From contig CM068313.1 of NCBI GenBank assembly GCA_034766995.1, positions 16,796,512-16,860,511 of the forward strand: a stretch of DNA of 64,000 nt, given 5' to 3'. The DNA comes from Acanthacorydalis orientalis (taxonomy: Eukaryota; Arthropoda; Insecta; Megaloptera; Corydalidae). Under the pieces are notes generated by a model, which saw only the letters and a program-made list of their open reading frames with translations, had not been told where the DNA came from and made no database searches. The translations under genes were made by a program, and so were the position numbers. Below, piece after piece: positions 12,501 through 24,340 of the stretch. How positions within the stretch are numbered: the stretch's first letter is position 1; each line of letters begins with the position of its first letter.

Positions 12501-14554
12501 TTCTTGAACGTGGCATTAACGAAAATAATAATTTATTTCCATACTAGACGTGTTAGAAACGGCGGGAAAAAAGACATAAATGTAAAATAAACAATTATTG
12601 AGCTAGTTATTATAGAAACCTGTTCATCGTACATACTGACTAGTTTTTATGTCATATGTCTATGAATTTCAATGTATACAGTTTTTACGACAACACTTTT
12701 ATTTTTATTATATGATAGATTGCATGTCACGTGATAAATATATAAAAATATAAATCTGTATATACATATATATTTATATTTAATTAGGGATAATAAGTGA
12801 TCACCATTAATCATTACATTTTGCAACTGACAAAAAAACTAATAATGAATTTTATGGAATTAAATGCTAATGTTTTATTAATTTTTTTGGTTATTAACAA
12901 TTTTTTTCTGTGCATATATACAGTCGTTTTACAAACTATAAAAAAATTTACATACAAATAATTATTATATGAATGTCTATATAATCAATATTGAAAATGT
13001 TATATCGATTCACTATTAAAGTAAATATCTAGCATTCTATCTAGGTTCACATGTAAAAATTAATTGATTTTTTATATCAGTAATTATCATAAATTGAAAT
13101 GACTGATAAATTTAGCGAGAACTTATTCACAGTGTATATATTTATGGTTTAATTATGTCGTTATTTCTATGATTAACTATTTTACGCTTTCTTGAAATTG
13201 TTTTTGAACACTTCATTAATTACAATATTGTGATTATGTAAAATTCGTTTAACGAATTGTATTTTTAAGCTTAAATTTAATGTTTTTAATTTATTTTTTT
13301 TTATATTAAACAAGTATCGAATCTTCAACTAGCACAAACTGTAAACTAAAGAACTTTCTTATTTTATAATCAACATCTGGCCAAATCAAATAGCGTGAAT
13401 ATTTTCTTTTTTTTTAAAAAAAACCTTTTATTCTGTGGGAAAGTGTAAAATACGGAAAACAAATAAATGTAAAAAAAAATAATGAAACATAATACAGGTT
13501 TTTTAATTTGGGTTGTGAAATTTTCAATGCATATTAATTAATTTAACAAAAAAGAAAAGTAAAATTATAGAAGTATATAAAGCATACGGTACTGATGTTT
13601 TATATAAAAAAAACTAATGAGTGTGTTTAGGAATTATATATTAATTTGAAACAAATGACAATGCACTTAATTTAAGGAATTATGAAAATTAATTAAGTTA
13701 TTGAGGATTTATTAATTTTTAAAAAGGAGCATTTTTATAGAAAGAGAACTGAAATATTTTATTTTTCAAGAACACATATTTTTAGTACATATGAGTATGA
13801 AAAACATATCCACTTAAAACCTAAATAAATGTATTCCGAGAACAATTTCATATATAAAATATTATTACTAATAAAAATTGTAATATTAAAAATGTAAAAA
13901 AAATCTGCGACATGAAGTAATAAAATTAAAGTCATTATCAAAATCCACTGCGTCAATCTGATAAGTTCAATCGTTGTTAAAACTTAAATTTAATGTTTTG
14001 TGCACAAAAATACCAATTTTGTTTTATTGGTATCTCTTATTTTTAAACAGTCCAATAAATAAACATAATATTGTTTACAGTTCATTGATTACCTAGTCTT
14101 CAACATAATGTTTACTATATATAATTGCTACTTGCATTCGTAAATTTTATTTCGACTAACTAGGTCAGAAATATGTTTAACTGTATGTTTAAAAGTTTTT
14201 GCATTAAAGAATGTCTATGAATTCATCTTTATTAATATTGTTCTGAATATAAAAGTATTTTTTTTCAACTTAAGGAGCTTGTGTAGTGCATTTATATACA
14301 ATAGAAAAATACATAAAATTAAAGTTAGTAGTTGAAGCGCATTTATTAATACGAAGTTAAAATACAGAATTGATAATAGTTAAAATATATTTATACAGAT
14401 TTAAAAATTTAATTTGTTATAGATACACGATAGTTTCATTATTGATCTTGTGGAATATGCAGAAAATTAAAATTTATATACAAACAAGTATTTTATACAC
14501 ATTTTTGCCATTATTAAGCGACTGAGTATTTTTAAAAACTTCTGCAAATAATAC

Positions 14555-14574
14555 TGTGTATGTGTGTGTGTGTT

Positions 14575-14632
<58 letters not shown>
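14555..14632. repeat. compound (TG)n(TA)n
   Basis: TG units 14555-14573, then perfect TA units to 14632. Confidence 0.96.
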
Positions 14633-14635
<3 letters not shown>

Positions 14636-14979
14636 TTACTACACACATATAATTATTTTTAATTAACAGATGAGAATATAAACACAGTACAATGTTTGAC
14701 CTGATTTGTAATAAATAAACTTTAAAAATATATAGTTCTTCTCTAGTCGACACTTCTTACATAAAATCCATAACATTACTCACAGTAGGATTGTGTCACC
14801 GTCTTTATCCTTTCCTTCTACGAAATTGAAACAAAGAATCGTGAGAAGGAATGACAAGTGGTTCTATTGTTCATGGAGTATATATGTGTATGTATATATA
14901 GACTACGCGCGATTGATGCCACAATGCACCAGACTTCCATTATAAGGTATGCAGTGAACATACTTATAGTATACATTTA

Positions 14980-14983
<4 letters not shown>

Positions 14984-15045
<62 letters not shown>
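14984..15045. repeat. (TA)n array
   Basis: Perfect TA dinucleotides, 62 bases. Confidence 0.97.
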
Positions 15046-15046
<1 letters not shown>

Positions 15047-15440
15047 GTACATTTCCGTATATTGTAATTATGAGTATCTAGAAGTATACAGTTGGAACTA
15101 TTTAGGATATAAATTTATTTTTATTCCTATAATTGTTGAATTTATATCAAAAATAAATTTATAATATACTACACTACTTTTTACATTTCAAATATATAAT
15201 ATGAATTTTTATTAGGTGTGAAAATTAATTCGATTTCTTTACAATGAATCCATCAGAACTCTGTTTTAAATTAAAATATTTTCTCGTTGTTTTAGAATTT
15301 TGAAATGACAATCTTAACATTTAAAAACACGAAATATCTAGGCCAAGCAGTTGGTATAACCTCACAAAACAGTAGTGAACACGATGGTGTTCGAAAAACA
15401 CCATAAGGTATTACGTACTTTTCGCATTTCAGTTGAGAAA

Positions 15441-15661
15441 ATGGCGCTGAAGTTGCATGAATGATTTATTCAGTTTCGGAGGGAAAGTGTTGTAACGCAT
15501 AAAACATGCAAAAAAATATGCTAAAACAGTGAAAGATGTCTGAAAATGCATTACTACTTCATCGACTCAAAGTTGTCATCTTTTTTCGGCAAGGGATTTG
15601 TCAGTTATCCGACAGATGGAGCAAAGTTATACAAGAAAATGGGAGCTATTTTAATAATTGA
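15441..15661 (+). pseudogene. decayed mariner transposase (second lineage), C-terminal scrap
   Basis: From 15548 the frame reads ALLLHRLKVV..., then RQGICQLSDRWSKVIQENGS, ending YFNN and a TGA stop at 15659-15661. This matches the typical mariner C-terminus: a Gly-Ile-x-x-Leu segment, then Arg-Trp-x-Lys-Val-Ile and Asn-Gly-x-Tyr. It differs from the other mariner copies here, whose end reads EKCMQANGFYFD. Upstream, an ATG at 15441 opens only seven codons before a stop. The peptide after it (FIQFRRESVV...KTCKK) could be a remnant of the N-terminal helix-turn-helix, meaning a large internal deletion. No terminal repeats or catalytic Asp residues were found. Fairly sure of the C-terminal assignment; the N-terminal part is inference. 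Confidence 0.65.
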
Positions 15662-16020
15662 AATATTCCATTTTTCTGTAAACATTTTAATTTTCTATAA
15701 AAATGACGCCGAATTAATTTGTAATAAATTGTACGAGATAAAACTTAAAAATATGTTCAATTGAAAGGATCTGATTTTTCTAGGAAAAAGTGAGTAGGCA
15801 AACAAATAAACGACCTCATTTTATTCTTCAGTTGGAAGTATTATAACAACCTGTTATAAAAATATAAAAGAATAAGCTGAACTTTGAAACATTCATTGAT
15901 AAAATGTTTACAATAAATTGATTACTACTAATTTTAAATATAATATCCTTAAAAAAACATACAAAATGTAAAAATATTATCAAATATTCGCACAATTCCT
16001 GTTTATATTTATATATATTG
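15662..16020. other. AT-rich spacer
   Basis: No recognised feature. It may include the degraded 3' flank of the mariner relic. Confidence 0.5.
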
Positions 16021-16160
16021 TATACACATGTAATACAATGTTTATACATCACAAACAATAAAAAAGTGCAAGAGTAAAATGCATCGGTTAGTTAAAAATA
16101 TATTTATGTTATTATACATTTTTATCTTTCGAAGTATCATACGGATCATCTTTTTTACAA
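16021..16160 (+). repeat. dispersed direct repeat, copy A
   Basis: About 140 bases matching 17037-17176 in the same orientation. Shared words in order: ACACATGTAA, ACAAACAATAAAAAA-GTGCA-like, CGGTTAGT, TCTTTCGAAGTATCATACGG (20 identical bases) and ATCATC. Sequence on either side does not match. It is not recognised as a known family and has no coding frame in common. Confidence 0.85.
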
Positions 16161-16164
16161 TCAT

Positions 16165-16165
16165 T

Positions 16166-16225
<60 letters not shown>
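16165..16225. repeat. (TA)n array
   Basis: TA dinucleotides with one phase slip (TAATAT); begins 5 bases after repeat copy A. Confidence 0.96.
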
Positions 16226-16226
<1 letters not shown>

Positions 16227-17036
16227 GATGACAAAAAAAATAATGTTGAGTGCTCAAAATAAAAATTTCTTAGAAAATATTCAATACGAAATCTTACAAA
16301 ATCTGTTATTTATTTTTCCAACCAATTAAATGATTAATTTTTTTCAATTCAACGACTTTCAGTTCAGTTTTTTTTTTCAAATATTGCTTTTTAAAACCAT
16401 ACTTTAAATATTTATTGGTACGTATGATAAACATTACAATTGATCTTTTAATTAATTTATTTTTTAAATCAAAAATGTTTGATTATTTGCGAAACTTGTA
16501 ACTATTTACCAACAAATATGTGTTGAATAATATTATAAAAATACACGAGTAGTAAATTTGTACAGTACATTTCAATTATTTAATTAATTTAAAAAGTATA
16601 ATAATCGAGAAAGTGTTCACTTTTTAATTCATAAAAACCAGATAAAAATCCATAGGGGAATAAACTGAATGTTTTTGCAAATAAAAATGTAAAGGTCAAA
16701 TATAACAGTTGTTCTTATGTATAAAAATATTGTGAATTTTACATTTATTTAAAAAAAATTATACATGCAACTTGAACTTGTGAATTTATTAAGAAAATCC
16801 CGGAAGTATTGTTTTTACTACGCTGTTACAATTATTAAGTTTGTTTATGTGTACGACAAACATGTAAGCACATACATATATACGCATACATGTATGTCCG
16901 TATATACACATAAAATAATAATTTTATGGAATATAAAAACGAAGCAAGTTTCTACAATGTTAATAAAAGTCTAGATATGAGACGGATAAGATTACAACCT
17001 AGGGGATAAATGAAGTGAGGTGTAGATTTTTTATAT
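16226..17036. other. AT-rich spacer between the two direct repeats
   Basis: No supported gene. The 69-codon opening 16765-16974 (+) has an ATG but crosses CATA/TGTA repeats and is not recognised. Confidence 0.55.
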
Positions 17037-17176
17037 TATACACATGTAACATAAATGCTTATACATTGCAAACAATAAAAAAATGCACGGGTACAATGTG
17101 TCGGTTAGTGAAAAAACATTAATGTTACTACAATTTTTTTTTTCTTTCGAAGTATCATACGGATCATCTATTTTGC
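17037..17176 (+). repeat. dispersed direct repeat, copy B
   Basis: Partner of 16021-16160, offset about 1.02 kb. It shares the 20-base TCTTTCGAAGTATCATACGG and the ordered words around it. A 67-codon ORF (17083-17286) starts inside it, but the frame is not conserved in copy A. Confidence 0.85.
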
Positions 17177-17284
17177 AACAAAACAGTCTTAGACGTATAC
17201 GTAAACTAAAATATACTTTTCGTATATATTACAACTTCTTAATTACTTGCCAGAAGATGTACGAGATAAACACCCCAGTGCATT

Positions 17285-17560
17285 AACATGTCGTGTTGTT
17301 GGGTAAGTAATACCTCGCAACTAACTCACACCATGTCTTATGAATACGTACTGAAAAATTTTACAGAGGGATCGTGAGCTAATTCACTGTAGTAGCACGA
17401 TTACTTAAGTACTTAGCGTTTCAAGTCAGTCAGTGTCACACGTCGCGTATCATTAATATTCTTGCACGCGACCCTCGTGCGTTCTCAGACAATTAATATC
17501 CTTCAGACAATGGGTGCGACGCGACGTTATCCAGAGACATGGAAGATTTGAACAGATTAT
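17285..17560. other. G+C-enriched block, candidate conserved element
   Basis: Complex sequence with CpG-bearing words (CACGTCGCGTATC, GCACGCGACCCTCGTGCG, GGGTGCGACGCGACG) in an AT desert. No frame is long. GCACGCGACCCTCGTGC is itself an imperfect palindrome. It fits a regulatory element better than an exon. Confidence 0.35.
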
Positions 17561-18077
17561 TGTTTTATACGTGTATGTAGATATACAGGTGTTCATAAAA
17601 CATACACTCACACTTATACCACCCACACCCACTGATACAAATTAATATAATAATTGCTTGTACTTACACAGTTGATCCTGGTGACGTTACGTTAATAGAC
17701 ATCGTTTTAATCGAAACCATTTGATTAAACTGTTATGAGTGCATTAATAAATACACGGTGAATTATTAACGTATTAAAAGTATTTAAAAACATACATGAA
17801 AAGTATTTTAGATTAAACAACAAATGGTTTGTAAAAAGTTTTTTTATGTTAAATAAAATAACATTCAACATTGTAATTTCAAACACTATGAATATTTGTT
17901 TTGTGTAATTTATTGAAAGTACAACGCGGGAGTTTATTTTTTTATACATTCCAAAGTTGTATGATTCAATATACATTAGTACTGAATGTATTTGGAAACT
18001 ATTTGTTCATGTTAATTTGTATAATTTTTAAAACGTAAACTTTTTATTTAAGCTTTACACATACACAATATTTGTAT

Positions 18078-18080
18078 GTA

Positions 18081-18134
<54 letters not shown>
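18078..18134. repeat. (TA)n array
   Basis: TA dinucleotides with TATG units at the left edge. Confidence 0.96.
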
Positions 18135-18137
<3 letters not shown>

Positions 18138-18387
18138 ATTAAGTGCATATAAACAATGTATGAATTGGGGATAACAAGAGTCATTAAACATTAATATTTT
18201 TATGTACATCTTTCGTAATGTTTCTCTCTTTAAATATTAAATCTATTTTGAGTATTCATTTTCCGGATGTCCATACACATTAAGAACGCATGAAAAATGC
18301 ATAATTTTACATATGTAAAAGATACGTTGTCCGCATTTCTCGTTTATGTGATAATATACATATTGACAACGCATAAATAAAAAAATC

Positions 18388-18412
18388 TATCTAAAAATAA
18401 GATTTTTAGATA
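18388..18412. repeat. short perfect hairpin
   Basis: TATCTAAAAAT, loop AAG, ATTTTTAGATA; every stem position pairs. Confidence 0.8.
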
Positions 18413-18529
18413 AATATTTCACTTGATTCAGATGCGGTGTTTATTTTTATTAAAAAACGATTTTATTTATCTGTTCTACAAAAAAAATCATACTTGTTAC
18501 ATAATTGATGTTTTCTAGTTATAAATTCA

Positions 18530-18532
<3 letters not shown>

Positions 18533-18581
<49 letters not shown>
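18533..18581. repeat. (AT)n array
   Basis: Perfect AT dinucleotides ending at AAGGGGGATT. Confidence 0.97.
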
Positions 18582-18584
<3 letters not shown>

Positions 18585-18738
18585 GGGATTTATTCCCTGC
18601 TAAATTAGCTCACCAACCCCCAAGTTGCTGTGCTCACCCACTTTCAATTATAAGCATGTACATGCAACCGAATGAAACAATAAACATATTTTTTAAAACT
18701 CATTATGCCTATATAATTATCAGATATATAGTAACGTA

Positions 18739-18742
<4 letters not shown>

Positions 18743-18792
<50 letters not shown>

Positions 18793-18810
18793 GTGTGTGT
18801 GTGTATGTGT
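18743..18810. repeat. compound (TA)n(TG)n
   Basis: TA to about 18788, then ATATGTGTGTGTGTGT. Confidence 0.95.
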
Positions 18811-18884
18811 TAAGTATGCTATATAAACATAGCAGTAGATTATTTTTTGCAACCTTTTAGTTTTGCATGGTTAAATACTATCGC

Positions 18885-18885
18885 G

Positions 18886-18964
<79 letters not shown>

Positions 18965-18973
18965 CCCCCCCCC
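18885..18973. repeat. compound (CA)n(TA)n with a C10 run
   Basis: CACACA, then 64 bases of AT, then ACAC and ten C residues (18964-18973). A poly-C run is rare in this AT background. Confidence 0.95.
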
Positions 18974-20283
18974 GCTATATACTGGAAAAATTTTTTTCCT
19001 CTAATAGAAAATAATATTTTTGTAAAAAATACATCCACTGATTTTCTTATATTGCAAGAAACAAAGACGTTATCTATTTAATTTTGAAGGAAGTACATCG
19101 CTTAAAATAATATTTTTATTAAAGAAATTGTTTTCAGATCGAAAAAAAATATTTACTTGTAAGAAATGATACTTAATATATGCTTAAATAATATTATTTC
19201 AAATATTTATGAATATGAATTGAAATATTTTACATATGGAAATAGTCTTGAATGGAAATCGATGTCTCTCTTTACATAGTTATCTTTCGAGACCACCAAT
19301 ATATTTTAGAATGAATTTATCTTCCTGTTAAAAGTACATATATATCTACGGCCAAAAATATTTTTTTGGATGTTTTTATTATAATTTTTCTACACAAGAA
19401 CTAAAATAAAATATAAACAGAATAATTTCAGTTAAATGGAGTAGACTTTCAATTAGTTCAAGTGAATTTCTATAAGCAATTCTTTGTAATTTGGGTCAGT
19501 GTACTTAGTCATTGCACACTAATTAACTACTTTTCTTAATATTGCAGATTATTTACACTTGTATTGGATTTCATAATAAATCTGTCAAATAATTCATAAA
19601 AAAATCCATTAGAATATTAAATTACTGACAATTACTTTATTTTATTTGTATTTAAATTCTTATTTTAATTTTTGATGATTGTACATATTAACTAAATGTG
19701 TTTAGAAAATTTTTTAGAATTTGGGTATACATTTTTCCAAATAAAAATACTAAATATTTACAGGATACTGAATTTATCCATTTTTATAAAAAAAATAAAC
19801 AAAAAATAAGTTCACATAAAGTATTTGATATTTTGAAAAATGTCGAGTAGAACAAAAATTAATATTAAAATTGCCAAAGTTGCTACACTTTCAATTAGTT
19901 GAAAGTTTTTTTTAGCTAATCACTTCATTGCGATTAGTTAGGTTATTTTGAAAAATTTAATATCAAAAACACGAATTAAAAAATTAAATTATTATTGTAG
20001 CCTTTTCCTGTGAAGCCATGTCCATATTTACTCTGTTTGAAACCAATTATGAATAATTTTTAATTGTTCAAAATAAGTTCAAAATCTATCTGCTGAAAAT
20101 GAAAGTAAAAATTGATTGAAAGACCAACACAAACTTTATGTAAGGAATTCAAAAACAACAATCAAAAAATTCAAATTTAATCTGATAATTTAATACTTTT
20201 AATTTTATATATATTTATTTTTATTCTTATTTCTGTATTTTTTTAGAAATGAGACTATTAAGTTAAAGTGTATACACACATAA

Positions 20284-20289
<6 letters not shown>

Positions 20290-20340
<51 letters not shown>

Positions 20341-20345
20341 ATATG
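20290..20345. repeat. (TA)n array
   Basis: Perfect TA to 20332, then GTATATAATATG. Confidence 0.95.
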
Positions 20346-20467
20346 TACTTACACTTCATTCTACATGTCATTTACATTTTTTATTAGCATTTGCAATTAC
20401 CATTTTTTACAGTACGCAAATAAATTATTAAATAAACAAAAAAGTACTTGAATAATCGCATTTATGT

Positions 20468-20471
20468 ACAT

Positions 20472-20525
<54 letters not shown>

Positions 20526-20540
20526 GCATGTGTATGTATG
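20468..20540. repeat. mixed (CATA)n(TA)n(TATG)n
   Basis: A symmetric array: CATACATA units, pure TA at 20484-20511, then TATG/TGTA units. Confidence 0.93.
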
Positions 20541-21039
20541 TTCACAAACTCACTGATACCGATACAATATTTTCGAAAATACTTTTCACCTCCGTCACTT
20601 GTGATGCGATTCTGTAGTTTTATTTTTACTACAAAACCTGTTCATCTCAAACAGCATTGTGTCCAGAAGATATATTTGAAAGATATTGCGTTTCGGTCGA
20701 ATTCAAAAAAAAGTTTCGTAATATTGTCAACGGTAAAAAAACGTTCGTGTTTGAAGATATAATAGTAATTTTATTTTATCATCAGTTTTATATTGTACCG
20801 GTAGAATAGATATTCTGTAATTGTAGGAAATATATTCTTCGACTTTTTTGTCGAAAACTGATATTCATAAACGAATATAAATGTGTTGGTGTGTGGAAAA
20901 ATAAAAAAAAATGTATTTCTAGTTCTATTTAAGATATATTCTATATAAAAATACACGTGCAATATAAGTTACTTTGAATTTAAATGGAGATTAATCTACT
21001 GATGCACAATAATCGCATTAAATTCAATTCAAACATTTA

Positions 21040-21480
21040 TAATGAACGTATCGTTATCAAGGAAGCACCCGTTTCTGCATCAGTTGTGATTTAGTAACGT
21101 AAGATATTGTCAAACAAACAACTCGACAAGTTTCCACCTGTGGCTCACGTGAGGATTAAACACTTATGTTAAGTGACGTTTAGAATCCTGTCCTACAAAT
21201 TCAATCTTGTAGAAATTGGAGTTGTAGGAAGACACAAAGACATAGGGACCCGAGGTGTCCAACACATAAGGTGAAACGCATGCGTGTTAACTAAAAGAGA
21301 ATATAAATTAATTATACATCCTAGTCTACTACTCGCCTGAGAATTAACTTTAAAGCAGGGTCGTTATGGTTATCCCGGTATGCATTTCATTTGCATAGAA
21401 AAACAATTATCGTAAAAACGTGATGACACTCTGTCGTTATACTCGGATTTGATTGTGTTAGATTTTATCATGCTCTACAT
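21040..21480. other. complex block, candidate regulatory element
   Basis: About 440 bases of mixed-composition sequence without an ORF. It contains ATTTGCAT at about 21390, the octamer bound by POU-domain factors, next to ATGCATTTC, and CACGTG-like and GTTAAC words. Absence of any reading frame plus preserved complexity suggests cis-regulatory DNA. The factor assignment is inference. Confidence 0.4.
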
Positions 21481-23999
21481 TTTCTTATTACAGTTGCCGC
21501 AAGGATGCTTCTGTGGAAGTATAATTAATTAATTGATAAATTGATTGATTAATTGATATGTTTTCTGTACAATTAATAATCTGATTATTTAAATGAATAC
21601 ACATTTACATTTTAAATACTTGAACACTTTTTAAGCAGCACTATAGAACAGGCAATTTATTTTTACAAATAAAACGGGTCTTTAAATTGTGCTACTACAC
21701 TTTTATTTTTATAAAACACATATGTAATTAAAGTTTTTCATATTAAAATTGTGTTGATGAAAGGGTTACATAGAATTAATATTTAACATTTGTTGACAAA
21801 CCTTTTTTATATACTTTGGTCTGTTTTAAGTATCGATTAGGTTTTTGTTATCAAATAAAGAAGATTATGTTTGCTACGAATTAATCCTTAAGAGTATTTA
21901 AAATACAAACATTTTTTTTTATTAGAATAATAATGTAAACATTTTTCGTATAAAGAAATAATTCTCATATGAATTATTTATTTTTAATCCTGTGTTTTTA
22001 TTACTTATACTTGATTTTATTTGAGCGAGATTCATTTGTAAGGTATTTCGTATAATTAATATTTATAAAAGATCAACAAGACATGTTTATATACATTTAT
22101 TTAGACGATTACTCGCATCTTATAGAATACTCAGACGTATTATTGAAATTTTAGTTTTGATCTTAAGACTAAAAAACAACCGTATTAATTAGATAAAACT
22201 AAATATAAAACTATTATTTACAAAGCGTAAAATATTTGAACTTGAGCTAAGTATTTTGATTTCGCTGAAAAATGATTTTCTATACGTTTGAATATTTATT
22301 ATGTTTTTAAAGGTATATTGAAAATAGATTTTTAAAAGTTAATTTTTAATAGAGTACTCGAAAAAGTTGTTTCGTGAATATTGAACGTTTCTTAAAGATG
22401 TTTAAGGTTTGGAATGACTTTCAGTAAAGAAATAAATCAGTTAATCTGTGAAAATTAAATCATATTTTCTTCTTGACATCTACTAGAAAGTTAGTTGTCT
22501 TACACAAATCTATTTTTCTACAGTCAAAATTGTAACACTGAGTCATTCATTACATGTAAAGTTTGCTAATTCAGAATATAAAATACTTCCTCCTAAAAAA
22601 AATACACACCACAAAATGATTTTGTATTTATATTTCCACATATTAATTGAATTAGCGAAAAATCGATAATTAACGCATATTCATCATAAATTCTAAGAAA
22701 TAAACGATAAAAAAAACGACAAAAAAATAAATTGTGCAAAAAATCTACAACTTGTGACATAAATTTATCTCTATTGGTATTGGCCACGTCTGAGCAAGAA
22801 AACACTATAATTACATGTTTGTTGAAGATAAATCATTATGTAAATTTGCATTCAATGCGGCGATTTTTCCTGTTGGTAAGACGGGAATGGAAAGATATTT
22901 ATTTTCGTTTTATTTAAATACGTTATGTCGTAGTTTTTAAATGAAAAAAAAACTAGGGCAATATTTTCAAACAAAGTTAGATAAGGTGTAAAAAATTAAT
23001 AAGTACATTAAATTTTAAATAATGACATTGATAGTTTAACTATTTCAGATTTTAATGCTTTTGAAAAGTAATTTGATTAGTAACTGTCGAATGTACTGAA
23101 AAATATCTTTAAGTTACAAGTTCTTTTTTTTAAAAAAAATGTTTCGATGCTGAGCTTTTTAGTACTTTCAAGAAGCGGCCCCTTGGGACGATTCTATTTT
23201 TTTTTTACACAGTACGGTACAAAGCGAGCTGCTGATATTTGCTAGCAGAGGTGCAATAACGACATGTGAAAAGAATTATAATTTTTTAATATATACATAT
23301 ATTTTTATTCATAATATACGAAATGTGTCTATTATATTGATTAAATAACAAATTAATTAATTTAAATATTTTATTTCTGCGTACGGTTTGTATAACTATT
23401 GTTTGATTTTAACCAATAAATTAATTATTTTAACGATTTGTAAAATCATTTAAGAAAAATCTGAAAAGCATCGCTGATCCCTACTACCTAACCTTAATTT
23501 TTAATGCTTATTTATTTAACTTTTGCAAATTAAAAATACAATTGGATATTTATATAATTTTTTTGAATTATGTATAATTTCTTTGGAAAAATCAAACACA
23601 TTAGATTTAATTTAATTTTTATTTATTTGAATATTTCACTATGACGATTTGATTTTTGTATGAACAATAATAAATTTTGATTTTACGAATGTCTGATCTC
23701 AATATACTTGAAAACTATTTATCTTTTTTTAAAAAATGTATGCTTGACCTGGTTATTCAAATCGATTACAAACACAGAAAACTACAAGAATAGAACTGAT
23801 TCTTGATTTGTCTTTTGAAATAAAAGTTATTTTTTTTTTAAATTAAAAATGCGATACCAGAAAAAACTATAATATGTACAGCAAACAAAACATTGTGATT
23901 CGAGACACTTTTTCATATAAGAAACCAGTTCTAATATATTTATCACGACTGGAAAACTGAGTGATATAATGAAGATACATCAGTAATCTCATTTTGTAG
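21481..23999. other. AT-rich spacer
   Basis: No supported gene. It includes a short (ATTGATTA)-like tract at 21521-21560 and a small higher-complexity patch near 23170-23280 (AAGCGGCCCCTTGGGACG, GCTGCTGATATTTGCTAGCA). ORFs of 60-70 codons at 22593-22917 overlap on opposite strands and are not recognised. Confidence 0.5.
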
Positions 24000-24184
24000 A
24001 AACGTTCTTCGTCGAGCTACAAAAGACGCTTTTTGCTTTGCTTTCAAGTAATGTCACATCCCTAGTTACATTGCCTCAATGATTCACATTGTGTTTATAC
24101 TTATACGTCTATTCTGCATGTGACAGCTCGCCATGAGAGTTGCGTATATACAGACAGATAGTATTTTTTTCTTAGCTGTTAACT

Positions 24185-24212
24185 GACGCCAATTGTTTTC
24201 AATTGGAACGTC
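24185..24212. repeat. hairpin 1
   Basis: GACG-CCAATTG-TTTT-CAATTGG-AA-CGTC: an 11-bp stem with a two-base bulge and a TTTT loop. Confidence 0.85.
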
Positions 24213-24216
24213 TGAT

Positions 24217-24247
24217 GTCTAACTGCCTGCTGATAAAGCAGTTAGAC
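24217..24247. repeat. hairpin 2
   Basis: GTCTAACTGC (24217-24226) pairs perfectly with GCAGTTAGAC (24238-24247) across an 11-base loop. Begins 5 bases after hairpin 1. Confidence 0.88.
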
Positions 24248-24340
24248 GATTGCACACGACGGAAATAGTTAATAATAAAGCATGTCAACAACTGTCACCT
24301 TATCGTACTTGATTTGCAAGCAATAATCGTTTAGTGTGAA

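Larger units (their letters stand above)
12501..15440. other. AT-rich spacer with two (TA)n arrays
   Basis: No supported gene. The arrays are at 14555-14632 and 14984-15045. A perfect 8-bp stem with a 5-base loop, ATGGTGTT-CGAAA-AACACCAT, lies at 15384-15404, just before the mariner relic, and may belong to it. Confidence 0.55.
17561..21039. other. AT-rich spacer with six dinucleotide arrays
   Basis: No supported gene. The arrays lie at 18078, 18533, 18743, 18885, 20290 and 20468. An 11-bp perfect stem with a 3-base loop (TATCTAAAAAT / ATTTTTAGATA) is at 18388-18412. The 104-codon opening 20448-20762 (+) starts in the last array; its post-array part is not recognised. Confidence 0.55.
24000..24340. 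other. complex block with two adjacent hairpins
   Basis: A mixed-composition island in AT DNA. It holds the two back-to-back inverted repeats at 24185-24212 and 24217-24247 and has no ORF. It is a candidate structured RNA or conserved element; nothing in it matches a named ncRNA I recognise. Confidence 0.4.

Noticed and set aside
17584..17605. TACAGGTGTTCATAAAAC as a solo end of the 52.5-kb DDE element
   Set aside because: Only about 10 bases agree and no second end or internal sequence is present.
20448..20762. 104-codon plus-strand ORF
   Set aside because: Starts in a CATA/TA array; the remaining peptide matches no family I know and lies in AT-rich DNA.
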